Source: an uncultured Clostridia bacterium
GTDB taxonomy: Bacteria > Bacillota > Clostridia > Christensenellales > Pumilibacteraceae
Direction of reading: 5' to 3'
Assembly (NCBI GenBank): GCA_947066105.1
Contig: CAMSYM010000009.1
Location: 1 to 64,000 of the forward strand
DNA: 64,000 bases
Under the pieces are notes generated by a model. That model saw only the letters and a program-made list of their open reading frames with translations, was not told where the DNA came from and ran no database searches. The position numbers and the translations under genes were made by a program. This document shows, piece after piece, positions 1 through 7,672 of the stretch (position 1 is the stretch's first letter; the number at the start of each line of letters is the position of its first letter).

Positions 1-51
1 TTCATCTAACTTGGTAAGTTTTGCCTCATATATGCATATTTCATTAAACAT
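1..51 (-). CDS. Partial CDS, N-terminal 17 codons only
   Basis: An ATG at 51 opens a frame running off the left edge of the window, beginning MFNEICIYEAK. It is supported by a GAGG ribosome binding site 5 nt upstream and by a good promoter at 83-111. The visible part is too short to identify a family. Product unknown. Confidence 0.5.
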   Translation of the reverse strand, partial: MFNEICIYEAKLTKLDE

Positions 52-82
52 AAAACCTCAAATTACTGTTTATCACTCTATT

Positions 83-111
83 ATTATACAGCAACAAAAT
101 CAAAAGGTAAA
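83..111 (-). promoter_or_regulatory. Sigma70-type promoter for the partial gene at the left edge
   Basis: On the - strand a TTTACC -35 (111-106) is separated by 17 bp from a perfect TATAAT -10 (88-83). Transcription would start about 25 nt before the ATG at 51. Confidence 0.6.
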
Positions 112-112
112 G

Positions 113-155
113 TAAAAAAGCACTCACCTTTCTTGCAAGGTATAGTGCGCTATAC
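113..155 (-). terminator. Intrinsic terminator after the small lipoprotein gene
   Basis: A hairpin pairs GCACT/AGTGC and ACCTT/AAGGT around a 6-nt loop. On the - strand it is followed by TTTTTT. It lies 75 nt past the stop of the lipoprotein gene at 230-631. Confidence 0.6.
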
Positions 156-229
156 TTACATTCTGTTCCTGTGGTAATATTCCCTATGGGAACTACGGTA
201 ATCATGCCCGACGCTTTTGTCGTTTAAGT

Positions 230-631
230 TTAGCCGACCAAAGTATGTTCGTTATCGTCGCCGTCTTCCGAAGGCGGGGTCTTGCCGTCTTTGCAGTAAT
301 ATACGATCGTGCCGTCGTCTTCGCTTTTAAGCACGCCGTCCGAAACCTTGGTGAGCTTTTGCGTGGTGGATATTCCCATGACGGATACCGTAACGCTGAC
401 CGTATCGCCGTCGACGGTATAAGTACCTTCCATGGAAACTTCCTGCCCCACAGCCGATTGCGTCAAAGTTATCTTCCCGCCGTCGAGCTTCATGGTCATG
501 CCGTCTTGCTTAACGCCGTTCACATACGCATAGTATGTACCGTCGACGTTAGCGCCGCATGCCGCAAGCCCAAGCACGCACGAGAGCGTCATAACGACAG
601 CCAAAAGAGTGATAAAAAGTTTTTTCTTCAT
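230..631 (-). CDS. Small secreted lipoprotein, function unknown
   Basis: A 133-residue predicted lipoprotein. The ATG at 631 is preceded by AAGGAG. The protein starts MKKKLFITLL, has a hydrophobic core of about 15 residues and a lipobox ending LAACG, with the modified Cys near residue 24. The mature part has a pattern typical of small lipocalin-like or copper-resistance-type beta domains (GTYYAYVNG, then EGTYTVDGD, then LKSEDDGTIVYY), but no named family can be assigned. The acidic C-terminus (SEDGDDNEH) looks disordered. It is monocistronic, with a terminator at 113-155. Its promoter carries a G10 run in the spacer (675-705), so expression may be phase-variable. Confidence 0.8.
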   Translation of the reverse strand: MKKKLFITLLAVVMTLSCVLGLAACGANVDGTYYAYVNGVKQDGMTMKLDGGKITLTQSAVGQEVSMEGTYTVDGDTVSVTVSVMGISTTQKLTKVSDGVLKSEDDGTIVYYCKDGKTPPSEDGDDNEHTLVG

Positions 632-674
632 TTTTTTCTCCTTTTTTCCCGTTTCGGGAATTTGATATACAACA

Positions 675-705
675 AGTATACCCCCCCCCCGTCGAAATTT
701 GTCAA
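675..705 (-). promoter_or_regulatory. Promoter with a G10 homopolymer in its spacer
   Basis: On the - strand a consensus TTGACA (705-700) and TATACT (680-675) are separated by 19 bp, of which 10 are consecutive G (681-690). Loss of two G would give the optimal 17-bp spacing. Homopolymer runs between -35 and -10 are the classic design of phase-variable promoters such as Neisseria porA. Variation here is inferred, not observed. Confidence 0.65.
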
Positions 706-875
706 GCATTTTTCGCATAGTTTACACACAAAACATATTCGACACATATCAATACGGTCAAACGAAAATCTTTGTCCGTATGCGCCGAACACCGCGACGG
801 CGGACATATCGTTTCGGCGATTTGCATTCGGAAACTTATAGCATATTATTCGACAAAAATTTTTTCGAAAAGCTA

Positions 876-904
876 TTGAAACGCGCCGCGACATATGCTA
901 TACT
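876..904 (+). promoter_or_regulatory. Promoter of the flavin reductase gene
   Basis: TTGAAA (876-881), a 17-bp spacer and TATACT (899-904), with an extended TGC before the -10. The expected start is about 13 nt upstream of the ATG at 924. Confidence 0.65.
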
Positions 905-923
905 GTATATGCAAGAGGTACAT

Positions 924-1412
924 ATGGGCGGAAGAATTTTATCGGACAGCGACCGCGCGGCGGTCTTGACAAATCTTTTCGGCGCAGGACTATTCGTTAC
1001 GTGCGGGCGCAAAAACCCCAACGTAATGGTCGCGCACACCAGCACGGTAGGCAAGCTTTGGGGACGCGACGTGTTTATACTGCCTATAAAAAGCAGCAAG
1101 TATTCGTATCAAATAGTTAGCGAGACCAAAAGCTTCGCGCTCAACGCGCCGTTGCGCGACATGCGCGACGAAATATCGCGGTGCGACGTTACGTCCGGCT
1201 TTACGCACAACAAGATAGAAGAGCTGGGACTTCACGTAAAGCGCGCGCGGGCGATAGACTCGTACGTACTCGGAAAAAACGCGGTCATAGTCGAATGCAA
1301 AACGATAGCGGTCGTGCCGCCCGAATCGGTGCGCGCCGAAATAGACGGGCTGATAACCGACCGCAGTCACACCCTGTTTATCGGCGAGCCGATAGAATGT
1401 TACAGAGTATAA
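924..1412 (+). CDS. Flavin reductase-like domain protein
   Basis: A 162-residue soluble protein of the flavin reductase / FMN-binding split-barrel family, which binds FMN and either reduces it with NAD(P)H or uses it in redox reactions. The supporting core is the run NPNVMVAHTSTVGKLWG followed by FALNAPLRDM and a later ARAIDSYVLG segment, as in this family. The length is normal. The ATG at 924 was chosen because AAGAGG lies 7 nt upstream; an in-frame ATG at 909 has no such site and lies against the promoter. It is a single gene ending at a strong hairpin (1422-1465). The substrate cannot be told from sequence. Confidence 0.75.
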   Translation: MGGRILSDSDRAAVLTNLFGAGLFVTCGRKNPNVMVAHTSTVGKLWGRDVFILPIKSSKYSYQIVSETKSFALNAPLRDMRDEISRCDVTSGFTHNKIEELGLHVKRARAIDSYVLGKNAVIVECKTIAVVPPESVRAEIDGLITDRSHTLFIGEPIECYRV

Positions 1413-1421
1413 ACGCAAAGT

Positions 1422-1465
1422 AAAAAAACGGCGAACGCATTACCTAAGCATTCGCCGTTTTTTTA
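1422..1465. terminator. Bidirectional intrinsic terminator between convergent genes
   Basis: AACGGCGAA pairs with TTCGCCGTT around a loop of about 13 nt, with A7 on the left and T7 on the right. It can end both the flavin reductase gene (+) and the cyclophilin gene (-). Confidence 0.85.
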
Positions 1466-1502
1466 TTATATTTCATGGAAAACGATCGAAAACAGAACGT
1501 CG

Positions 1503-2027
1503 TCACTCCGCGATCGTTATCGTTTTGATGACTATCGGATCGAAAGGAACGTCCGAAAAATACTGCCACCTGCCCGTTTTCGCTTTGCCGAGCGCGACCG
1601 CCGTTTTCACGCTTTGCTCGTCGGCGCATTTTCCGAATGCGGCATATTCGCCGTCGAGATGCGGGGTGTCCGCCACGCAGATAAAAAACTGACTGGACGC
1701 GCTGTCCTTGACCGAAGTGCGCGCCATGGAAATAACGCCCTTTTTGTGCGACAGCGGATTATTTACGCCGTTGCTTTTAAACTCGCCCTTTACGGTATTC
1801 GCGTTCTTTTGTATAAGTCCTTTGCGCTCGTCGAAAACAAATCCGCCGCCCTGTATCATAAAACCGTCGATAACGCGGTGAAAGCACAGCCCGTCGTAAA
1901 AATGCGCTTTGCACAGTCCGACGAAGTTCGCCACAGTCAACGGCGCGCAATCGGGATACAGTTCCAGCTCGATCGTCTTGCCGTCGGTAAATTCCATTTT
2001 CGCCTTTATTACTTTATCGAATTGCAT
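1503..2027 (-). CDS. Cyclophilin-type peptidyl-prolyl cis-trans isomerase
   Basis: A 174-residue cyclophilin that catalyses cis-trans isomerisation of peptidyl-prolyl bonds. Family motifs are clear: TVANFVGLC, then FHRVIDGFMIQGGG with the catalytic Arg, then SMART and SSQFFIC, then LDGEYAAFGKC. There is no signal peptide, so it is probably cytoplasmic. The start is ATG 2027 with AAGGAG upstream. It lies 26 nt after the dihydrouridine synthase gene and is probably cotranscribed with it. Confidence 0.92.
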   Translation of the reverse strand: MQFDKVIKAKMEFTDGKTIELELYPDCAPLTVANFVGLCKAHFYDGLCFHRVIDGFMIQGGGFVFDERKGLIQKNANTVKGEFKSNGVNNPLSHKKGVISMARTSVKDSASSQFFICVADTPHLDGEYAAFGKCADEQSVKTAVALGKAKTGRWQYFSDVPFDPIVIKTITIAE

Positions 2028-2053
2028 GTTACAAACTCCTTGTTTGGTATAAT

Positions 2054-2950
2054 TCAATTATACACGCCCGACTGCGCTTTGTCAAGAGCGAAACGCACGT
2101 CGCTCGCATTTTCGGCGCGGTTGACCGCGTCGCGCAACTGCTTGCCGCCGCGCACGCCCTTAAAGTAATGCACGAAAAACTTACGGCACTGGTTCACGGT
2201 GTACCGCTCGTCGAAATATTCGAGCAAAAGCGCTACGTGCCGCCGCGCAAGCTCGAACGGATCGACCCTGCCGCCGCAAAACACGGCGGGATCGGCGAGC
2301 GCCGCTCTGCCTATCATGACGGCGGAGAACGGCGGCTCGGCTTTAACGTCCGCGATATCGCCGTTGGCGATAAACGGTATAGAGCAACCGTGCGCGAGCG
2401 CTTTTAGCTTATTGAGATCGCAATTTCCGGTATAACGCTGTTCGGCATAACGCCCGTGTACGGCTACCGCCGCCGCGCCGGCTTTCGCAACGCTTTCGAT
2501 AAGCTGCGCCGCGCCGTCGTTGCCCGTTTCGTAACCGAGCCGCGTTTTTACTGTCACGGGCTTATCGGTAGCGTTTTTGAGCGCGCGCACTATCGCGCCC
2601 GCGCGTTCGGGATCTTTTATGAGCGCCGCGCCGTCGCCGTTTTTGACTATCTTGGGCATAGGACAGCCCATATTAACGTCTATAATGTCGCAACTCAGTT
2701 TTTCCGCCGCGCGCGCAAAATCGGCGGGATCGTTGCCGAACAGCTGAATACACGACGGCTTTTCGCTGTTCGCAACGCGCATAAGATCGGACGTGGCTTT
2801 GTTGCCGTGAACAAGTCCGCGCACCGAGACCATTTCGGTGACGGTAAGCCCCGCGCCGTAGCTTTTACACAACTCGCGAAACGCTATGTCGGTATACCCC
2901 GCCATCGGCGCGAGTATGCCGTTTTTTATGTCGTATTTACCTATAAACAT
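2054..2950 (-). CDS. tRNA-dihydrouridine synthase
   Basis: A 298-residue FMN-dependent enzyme that reduces uridines in the tRNA D-loop. The N-terminal APMAGYTD motif, the NMGCPMPK motif with the catalytic Cys (C96), the KTRLG segment and the phosphate-binding IANGDI and MIGRAAL segments are those of the Dus TIM barrel. The C-terminal helical domain is shorter than in E. coli DusB, so the subfamily is not assigned. No clear ribosome binding site precedes the ATG at 2950. A repeat-rich region lies directly upstream and may have replaced the native promoter. Confidence 0.9.
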   Translation of the reverse strand: MFIGKYDIKNGILAPMAGYTDIAFRELCKSYGAGLTVTEMVSVRGLVHGNKATSDLMRVANSEKPSCIQLFGNDPADFARAAEKLSCDIIDVNMGCPMPKIVKNGDGAALIKDPERAGAIVRALKNATDKPVTVKTRLGYETGNDGAAQLIESVAKAGAAAVAVHGRYAEQRYTGNCDLNKLKALAHGCSIPFIANGDIADVKAEPPFSAVMIGRAALADPAVFCGGRVDPFELARRHVALLLEYFDERYTVNQCRKFFVHYFKGVRGGKQLRDAVNRAENASDVRFALDKAQSGVYN

Positions 2951-2982
2951 GATGACAATAAAGGAGCGCTGCGGAATTCAAG

Positions 2983-3034
2983 GTTGAGATTCTTCGCTTC
3001 GCTCAGAATAGCCTGCGGCTGCTTCGTAGGACAA
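2983..3034. repeat. Degenerate fragment of intergenic repeat family A
   Basis: The segment reads GAGATTCTTCGCTTCGCTCA, then GCCTGCGGCTGCTTCGTA. The same two blocks recur at 48104-48200 and 51041-51115, and the first again at 51194-51213. It is the right arm of the palindromic element described at 48045-48132. Confidence 0.6.
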
Positions 3035-3052
3035 GTAAATTTTTATACTCAC

Positions 3053-3228
3053 CCCATCATCTCGACCGAAACGAGCAAAGCGAGTCCGGAGAGATCTAGG
3101 CGTTAGCCGCATAAATATAAATCGACCGCAATTACGCATTACGTATTCTTAATCGACCGTAATTCCGCTTTCCGAATTCTCACTGCGGCGGATCGCCTTG
3201 ATTTCTCGACTGCGCTCGAAATGATGGG
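3053..3228. repeat. Intergenic palindromic element family B, full copy
   Basis: This element of about 176 bp starts CCCATCATCTCGACC and ends in the inverted form GCTCGAAATGATGGG. Its arms pair imperfectly over roughly 55 nt: GAGAGATCTAGGCG on the left matches CGCCTTGATTTCTC on the right. It looks like a MITE or REP-like stem-loop element with no coding capacity. A partial second copy follows at 3283. The 478-bp gap at 2951-3428 holds nothing else I can identify. Confidence 0.8.
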
Positions 3229-3282
3229 GAGTTGGTTATAATGTGCTTTTTATACAAAATGCGGAAATGCCGGTTTCATTTA

Positions 3283-3426
3283 CCCATCATCTCGACCGAA
3301 ACGAGCAAAGCGAGTCCGGAGAGATCTAGGCGTCAGCCGCATAAATATAAATCGACCGCAATTACGCATTACGTATTCTTAATCGACCGTAATTCCGAAT
3401 TCCGAATTCCCAATTCCGAATTTACT
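3283..3426. repeat. Family B element, left part, with AT-rich tail
   Basis: Positions 3283-3397 repeat 3053-3167 with one mismatch, a direct repeat of about 115 bp offset by 230 bp. The right arm is missing and is replaced by tandem AATTCCGAATTCC-like sequence. That tail motif also marks other intergenic repeats in the window (16318-16365, 48365-48385, 48668-48701, 51325-51357). Confidence 0.75.
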
Positions 3427-3428
3427 TA

Positions 3429-4295
3429 TTACAGCTTTTCTATCTTCGCTTTTACGAGCTTATTTAACTCTATCTCGGCGTCCTTGCCCTGATCGACGAG
3501 CAGTGCGGTAAGCGCGTCTATCGCCGCGGCGTGATCCCCGTTTGCAAGCGCGCGATCAAGCGCGGTCGCGGCGTCCGTAGCTATGCCCGCCTTTTTGAGT
3601 TTTTTATGCGTTTTTTGACTGTACAACAGCGCGGGAAAGTTGTCGGGAAGTTTTTGTAGCTGTGTTTTGACAGTGTCGTAATGCTTTTCTATACCCTTTG
3701 CTTTTTCCCACAGTCCGAGCGCCTCGTCGGGGTTTGTCGCACTGTCGTCGCCGAAAATAAACGTATGTCTGCCGATAAGCTTTTTGCAAAGCTCGTCGCA
3801 CACGTCGTCAAAATCGAACTCGCCCGCACGCCGAGCTATATCCGATTGCAATATCGACTGCAAAAATACGTCGCCGAATTCCTCGCGCATATTTGGCACG
3901 TCTTTTTTATCGATAGCGTCCACTGCCTCGTACGCTTCTTCTATAAGATTGATGCGAATGCTCTCGTGCGTCTGCGCCTTGTCCCACGGACAACCGTCGT
4001 CGCGAGTCAGGCGCGAAGTAACGCGCAACGCGTCGGCGGCGTTGTAACGGGCTTTGGCAAAATCGGACTGCGGCTCGACCGTTATCTCGTCCGCTACGCC
4101 GACTTCGGCGAGCGCGAGCGTTTTGCCGTCCGCCGTTACCGTAATTCCGTCGCCGTACAGCTTGGCGAGCTTGGCTTTTACCGCGCTCGGATCTTTAATG
4201 CCGACAATGCGCAGTTTGAGCGAAGTATCGACGATAGGCAGAGCCGCAAACGTTTGTTCGTCTACGCACAGCACATTGATCTCGGTCGTTTTCAT
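3429..4295 (-). CDS. mazG: MazG-family nucleotide pyrophosphohydrolase
   Basis: A 288-residue protein with a MazG domain, which hydrolyses NTPs to NMP and pyrophosphate. The domain starts at LTRDDGCPWDKAQTHESI (about residue 93) and carries the metal-binding pattern EEAYE and EFGDVFLQ. The preceding 90 residues resemble only the C-terminal end of the tetrapyrrole-methylase domain fused to MazG in Bacillus YabN, so this may be a YabN-type fusion that has lost most of its first domain (inference). The start ATG 4295 has GGAGGG upstream and lies 14 nt after the M3 peptidase stop, implying one operon. Confidence 0.85.
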   Translation of the reverse strand: MKTTEINVLCVDEQTFAALPIVDTSLKLRIVGIKDPSAVKAKLAKLYGDGITVTADGKTLALAEVGVADEITVEPQSDFAKARYNAADALRVTSRLTRDDGCPWDKAQTHESIRINLIEEAYEAVDAIDKKDVPNMREEFGDVFLQSILQSDIARRAGEFDFDDVCDELCKKLIGRHTFIFGDDSATNPDEALGLWEKAKGIEKHYDTVKTQLQKLPDNFPALLYSQKTHKKLKKAGIATDAATALDRALANGDHAAAIDALTALLVDQGKDAEIELNKLVKAKIEKL

Positions 4296-4309
4296 TTTAA
4301 GTCCCTCCG

Positions 4310-6016
4310 TCATTCGGCAAGCTTTTCCAGCCGCGCCTTTATGCGCTTGCAAACGTCGGCAAGCGCGCCGTCGTCGAACGGGCTTTTAAGCCCCGCGTCG
4401 TGCGCAAGCGCGTCTATGTTCTTTGTGCCGCCCGCGTCGACGAGCTTCAAATATCTATCGAGCGCGTCCTTGAAATCGGTCGCCGCGATCTCGCCGAACT
4501 GCAAAGCCAAACACGTCGACAAGCAGTAGTCTATATAATAAAACGGCGATTCGTAAATATGTTTTTGATACTGCCATCTGCCGCCGTTCGCGTAAAACGG
4601 CACGTCCGACATATCGACGTACGGACGATATTCGCTTTCGAGCTTAGCCCAAAGCTTGCGCCGTTCGACGGGCGTCATATCGGGCTGTTCGTAAACGAGC
4701 TGCTGGAAGTAATCGACTATCACGCCGTACGGCAAAAAGTTGAACGCGTCGAATATCTGTTGATACGTCGCGTCCGCCGCGCGGTCGCCGTAAAAATACG
4801 AATTGTAATCGTTGCACAGCGCTTCCATGCTCATCGAATGCGTTTCCGCCGTTTCCATGCCGCCCACGAACAGGTCGATATCCACGTCGTTATCCGCCGC
4901 GCGCCTGAATGCGTAAGCATGCCCGAATTCGTGCGTAAGCACTCCCACATCGTCCATCGTGCCGTTGAAGTTGGCAAAAATAAACGGCTGGTCGAATGAA
5001 TACAGCATTTCGGCATATCCGCCGCCCGACTTGCCCGCGCGCGCTACGTAGTCTATCGCTTGCGCGGCGCACATGTCTTTAAAGAACGCGCCGAGCGCAG
5101 GGTGCATATCGTCGTACATTTTTTGCGCCGCGTCGAACAGTTGCTCCGCCGTGCCTTGCGGATCGACGTTGCCGCCCGCCAAATAAATATCGTTATCGTA
5201 AATGCAAATGCGGTCAAGCCCCAAACGCTTTGCAAGCGCGGCTTTGAGCGCGGAAAGCGTGGGGACTGCGTCTTTAAGCACCGAGTTCCGAAAAACCGCT
5301 ATCTCCTTGCGTCCGTATCCTATATGCCCGATACGCAGATCGCCCATCTCGACAAAGTTGTCAAACCCCATCTTTTTAGCCATTGCGGTACGCACTTTCA
5401 CCATGCGGTCGAAAATGTCGTCGAGCTTGTCCTGCACTCCGCCAAGCACTTCGCCTATAACGGCAAACGCCGCCTTGCGCGTTTCGCGGTCGGGATCTTT
5501 GCAAAATCCGTGCATTTCGGAAAGCGTTACGTCCTTACCTTTCCACGGATATTTAAGCTCGGCAAGCAATTTATCGTACTCGGTGACGAGCTTGTTCTCC
5601 TCGATGCACTCGTCTATTATGCGCTCGTCCATGACGCGCAGATCCGCTTTTATTTTATCCACGATGAGCGGATTGATAACTTTACCCAAGCTCGCGGAAT
5701 GCGGGTTCTGCATGAGCGCCTTGTTGAACTCGGTCGCCTTGGCGGAAAGCGCCGGCAGACGCTCGTCGTAATGATCCTGCTCCTTCGCGTAAAATTCGTC
5801 GCGCACATCGAGCGTGTGCCTGATCATTGCAAGTCCTATCGTCGTATTGAGCTTTTTGAAATATTCGTTTACGCCGTCGCGCACCTTGGAAAGCGCAACT
5901 GCGTCGCCTGCGTTTTTTGCATCCGCTATCGCGCCGTCGAGAAAGCGTACCGCGCCGTCGACGTCCGCGCGCGAGTACTCGTAATCGGAGATCTTTTTTA
6001 TCGTTTTCTTCGTCAT
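4310..6016 (-). CDS. M3 family oligoendopeptidase (PepF/thimet type)
   Basis: A 568-residue zinc metallopeptidase that degrades oligopeptides in the cytoplasm. The HEFGH motif (H362, E363, H366) gives two zinc ligands and the general base; the third ligand is expected in the downstream METAETHSMSMEAL segment. The C-terminal GGRWQYQKHIYESPFYYIDY stretch matches the M3 substrate-binding region. The length is as expected for bacterial PepF-like enzymes and there is no signal peptide. The start is ATG 6016 with GGGAG upstream. It is the first gene of an operon with mazG, driven by the promoter at 6048-6076. Confidence 0.93.
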   Translation of the reverse strand: MTKKTIKKISDYEYSRADVDGAVRFLDGAIADAKNAGDAVALSKVRDGVNEYFKKLNTTIGLAMIRHTLDVRDEFYAKEQDHYDERLPALSAKATEFNKALMQNPHSASLGKVINPLIVDKIKADLRVMDERIIDECIEENKLVTEYDKLLAELKYPWKGKDVTLSEMHGFCKDPDRETRKAAFAVIGEVLGGVQDKLDDIFDRMVKVRTAMAKKMGFDNFVEMGDLRIGHIGYGRKEIAVFRNSVLKDAVPTLSALKAALAKRLGLDRICIYDNDIYLAGGNVDPQGTAEQLFDAAQKMYDDMHPALGAFFKDMCAAQAIDYVARAGKSGGGYAEMLYSFDQPFIFANFNGTMDDVGVLTHEFGHAYAFRRAADNDVDIDLFVGGMETAETHSMSMEALCNDYNSYFYGDRAADATYQQIFDAFNFLPYGVIVDYFQQLVYEQPDMTPVERRKLWAKLESEYRPYVDMSDVPFYANGGRWQYQKHIYESPFYYIDYCLSTCLALQFGEIAATDFKDALDRYLKLVDAGGTKNIDALAHDAGLKSPFDDGALADVCKRIKARLEKLAE

Positions 6017-6047
6017 GATGATCCGCTCCCGTAATTTTAATATTTAT

Positions 6048-6076
6048 ATTGTACCAAGTATCGCAATAAAAGTCAA
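6048..6076 (-). promoter_or_regulatory. Promoter of the M3 peptidase-mazG operon
   Basis: TTGACT (6076-6071), a 17-bp spacer and TACAAT (6053-6048) on the - strand. It directly abuts the T-run of the upstream terminator. Confidence 0.75.
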
Positions 6077-6103
6077 TTCAAAAGCCGAGCGTAAAGCTCG
6101 GCT
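6077..6103 (-). terminator. Terminator of the Wzz-GH13 operon
   Basis: GCCGAGC pairs with GCTCGGC around a TTTAC loop and is followed by TTTT on the - strand. The next promoter begins immediately after it. Confidence 0.75.
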
Positions 6104-6118
6104 CGACGTCGACCGTAT

Positions 6119-7663
6119 TTATTTTTCGCCGAACACCGTAAACGACAACGGCGGCAAAGCGATACACGTTTTTTGCGCTTTCGCTTCCTTGCCGACCGAG
6201 AATATCGCTTTGACCTTGGGCGGCAACGTTACGGGCGCGGTCTGTTTGGTTTTGAGCGGATTGACTGCCACGGTAAGCGCGCCGCGTTTATAAACGAGCG
6301 GTTCGCTCCCGACCGCGTGCAAAAACTCCAATCCGCCGTTTATAAACTCTTTGTGCGCGCGCCTGAACGCAAAAAATTCTTTAAAAAAGTTCAAAAGCGA
6401 TTTCTTGTCTTTTTGTTGCGCGACGACGTTTGTCTGCTTATCGGCGAACGTCGGTAAAAACGTTTGCTCCGCGTTCGAAAAACCCGCGTTCTTTTCCGTG
6501 CTCCACTGCATGGGCGTACGCGAACCGGTGCGGTCAAACCCGCACTCGACCGACGGCAGATCGGCTATGTACTTCATTCCTATTTCGTCGCCGTAATAGA
6601 CGAACGGCACGCCCGGCAAAGTGAATAACGTTGCGTAAATAAGCTTTAACTGTTCGTGCGAATATACGGGCGCAAGCCGCGGCGTATCGTGGTTGCAGGT
6701 AATAAGTCCTATACTGCCGCCCGCGCCTTCGACCTGTTTGTACCAATCGGAAAAGCCGTCGGCAAACGCTTTGGCGTCGCCGCCCACGGGATCGAAGTAC
6801 GCGCGACGCTTGCCCGACTTGTCGCCGCGCACGAGCAGATTATACGGATCGCCCGCGTTTTCGAGCATAAAATCGACGTGAAATCCCGCGCGCGCCGCCT
6901 GCGGGTCGGACCATTCGGAAACGAGAACGCAATCGGGATATTCTTTATCGAGCATGGCGCGTATATCCCGCCAAAGCTCGGACGTAGCGGGCTTTTCGTT
7001 CCTGTCCCCGTCGTTTTTGACAAGCGAATCCGCCATGTCGACGCGAAACCCGTCCGCGCCGCGGTCGAGCCAAAACCGCATGACGCGCTTTAACCACTCG
7101 CGCGTCGATCTTGCCGCGTCCGACGTATACGGCAATTGCCATTCGGGATGATCTATACGGTTATACCCGTAATTGAGAGCGGGCTGAGTAGCGAAAAAGT
7201 TGACTACGTATTTTCCGTTGCGGTCGTGTCTGCCGCCGATACAGTTTACTCCGTCGTAATCGCGCCAAACATCGTCCGTCCAAATAAACCTGTCGGACAA
7301 TTCGTTTTTTACGGGTTCGGCGCTTTTCAAAAAATCGGCGTTCTGCTCGGACGCATGACCGGGTACGAGATCGAGTATGACCTTGATGCCTTTGGCGTGC
7401 GCCGCCGCGAGCATTTCGTCAAAGTCGGCTTCCGTACCGAACCGCTCGGATACCTTAAAATGATCGCGCACGTCGTACCCGCCGTCCATGAACGGCGAAT
7501 CGTAATGCGGATTGAGCCATATAGCGTTACAGCCGAGCGATTTTATATGGTCGAGCTTGGACGTTATGCCCTTAAAATCACCGTATCCGTCGCCCTCGGC
7601 GTCCATGAACGAATTGGGATATATCTCGTAAAATACCGCCGATTTGATCCAAGTGCTTGCCAT
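6119..7663 (-). CDS. GH13 alpha-glucosidase / oligo-1,6-glucosidase-like enzyme
   Basis: A 514-residue alpha-amylase-superfamily enzyme acting on alpha-glucosidic bonds. The barrel opens with AVFYEIYPNSFMD. Catalytic residues are the nucleophile D209 (GFRVDMAD), acid/base E250 (SEWSDP) and D326 (CNHDTPR). The region after D326 (GVPFVYYGDEIGM, RTPMQW) is typical of the oligo-1,6-glucosidase / trehalose-6-phosphate hydrolase branch. There is no signal peptide, so it probably acts on imported or stored oligosaccharide. ATG 7663 is preferred over the GTG at 7669 because AGGCGG sits correctly for it. It lies 9 nt after the Wzz-like gene. Confidence 0.9.
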   Translation of the reverse strand: MASTWIKSAVFYEIYPNSFMDAEGDGYGDFKGITSKLDHIKSLGCNAIWLNPHYDSPFMDGGYDVRDHFKVSERFGTEADFDEMLAAAHAKGIKVILDLVPGHASEQNADFLKSAEPVKNELSDRFIWTDDVWRDYDGVNCIGGRHDRNGKYVVNFFATQPALNYGYNRIDHPEWQLPYTSDAARSTREWLKRVMRFWLDRGADGFRVDMADSLVKNDGDRNEKPATSELWRDIRAMLDKEYPDCVLVSEWSDPQAARAGFHVDFMLENAGDPYNLLVRGDKSGKRRAYFDPVGGDAKAFADGFSDWYKQVEGAGGSIGLITCNHDTPRLAPVYSHEQLKLIYATLFTLPGVPFVYYGDEIGMKYIADLPSVECGFDRTGSRTPMQWSTEKNAGFSNAEQTFLPTFADKQTNVVAQQKDKKSLLNFFKEFFAFRRAHKEFINGGLEFLHAVGSEPLVYKRGALTVAVNPLKTKQTAPVTLPPKVKAIFSVGKEAKAQKTCIALPPLSFTVFGEK

Positions 7664-7672
7664 TGCCACCGC

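Noticed and set aside
116..230. Possible tRNA or small RNA in the left-edge intergenic region
   Set aside because: The pairing is explained by a simple terminator hairpin. No cloverleaf, anticodon arm or TPsiC-like sequence could be laid out. No tRNA was recognised elsewhere in the window either.
3053..3400. CRISPR array
   Set aside because: The repeats are about 115 bp with one 230-bp period, contain inverted arms, and have no short regular spacers or cas genes nearby. They are palindromic intergenic elements.
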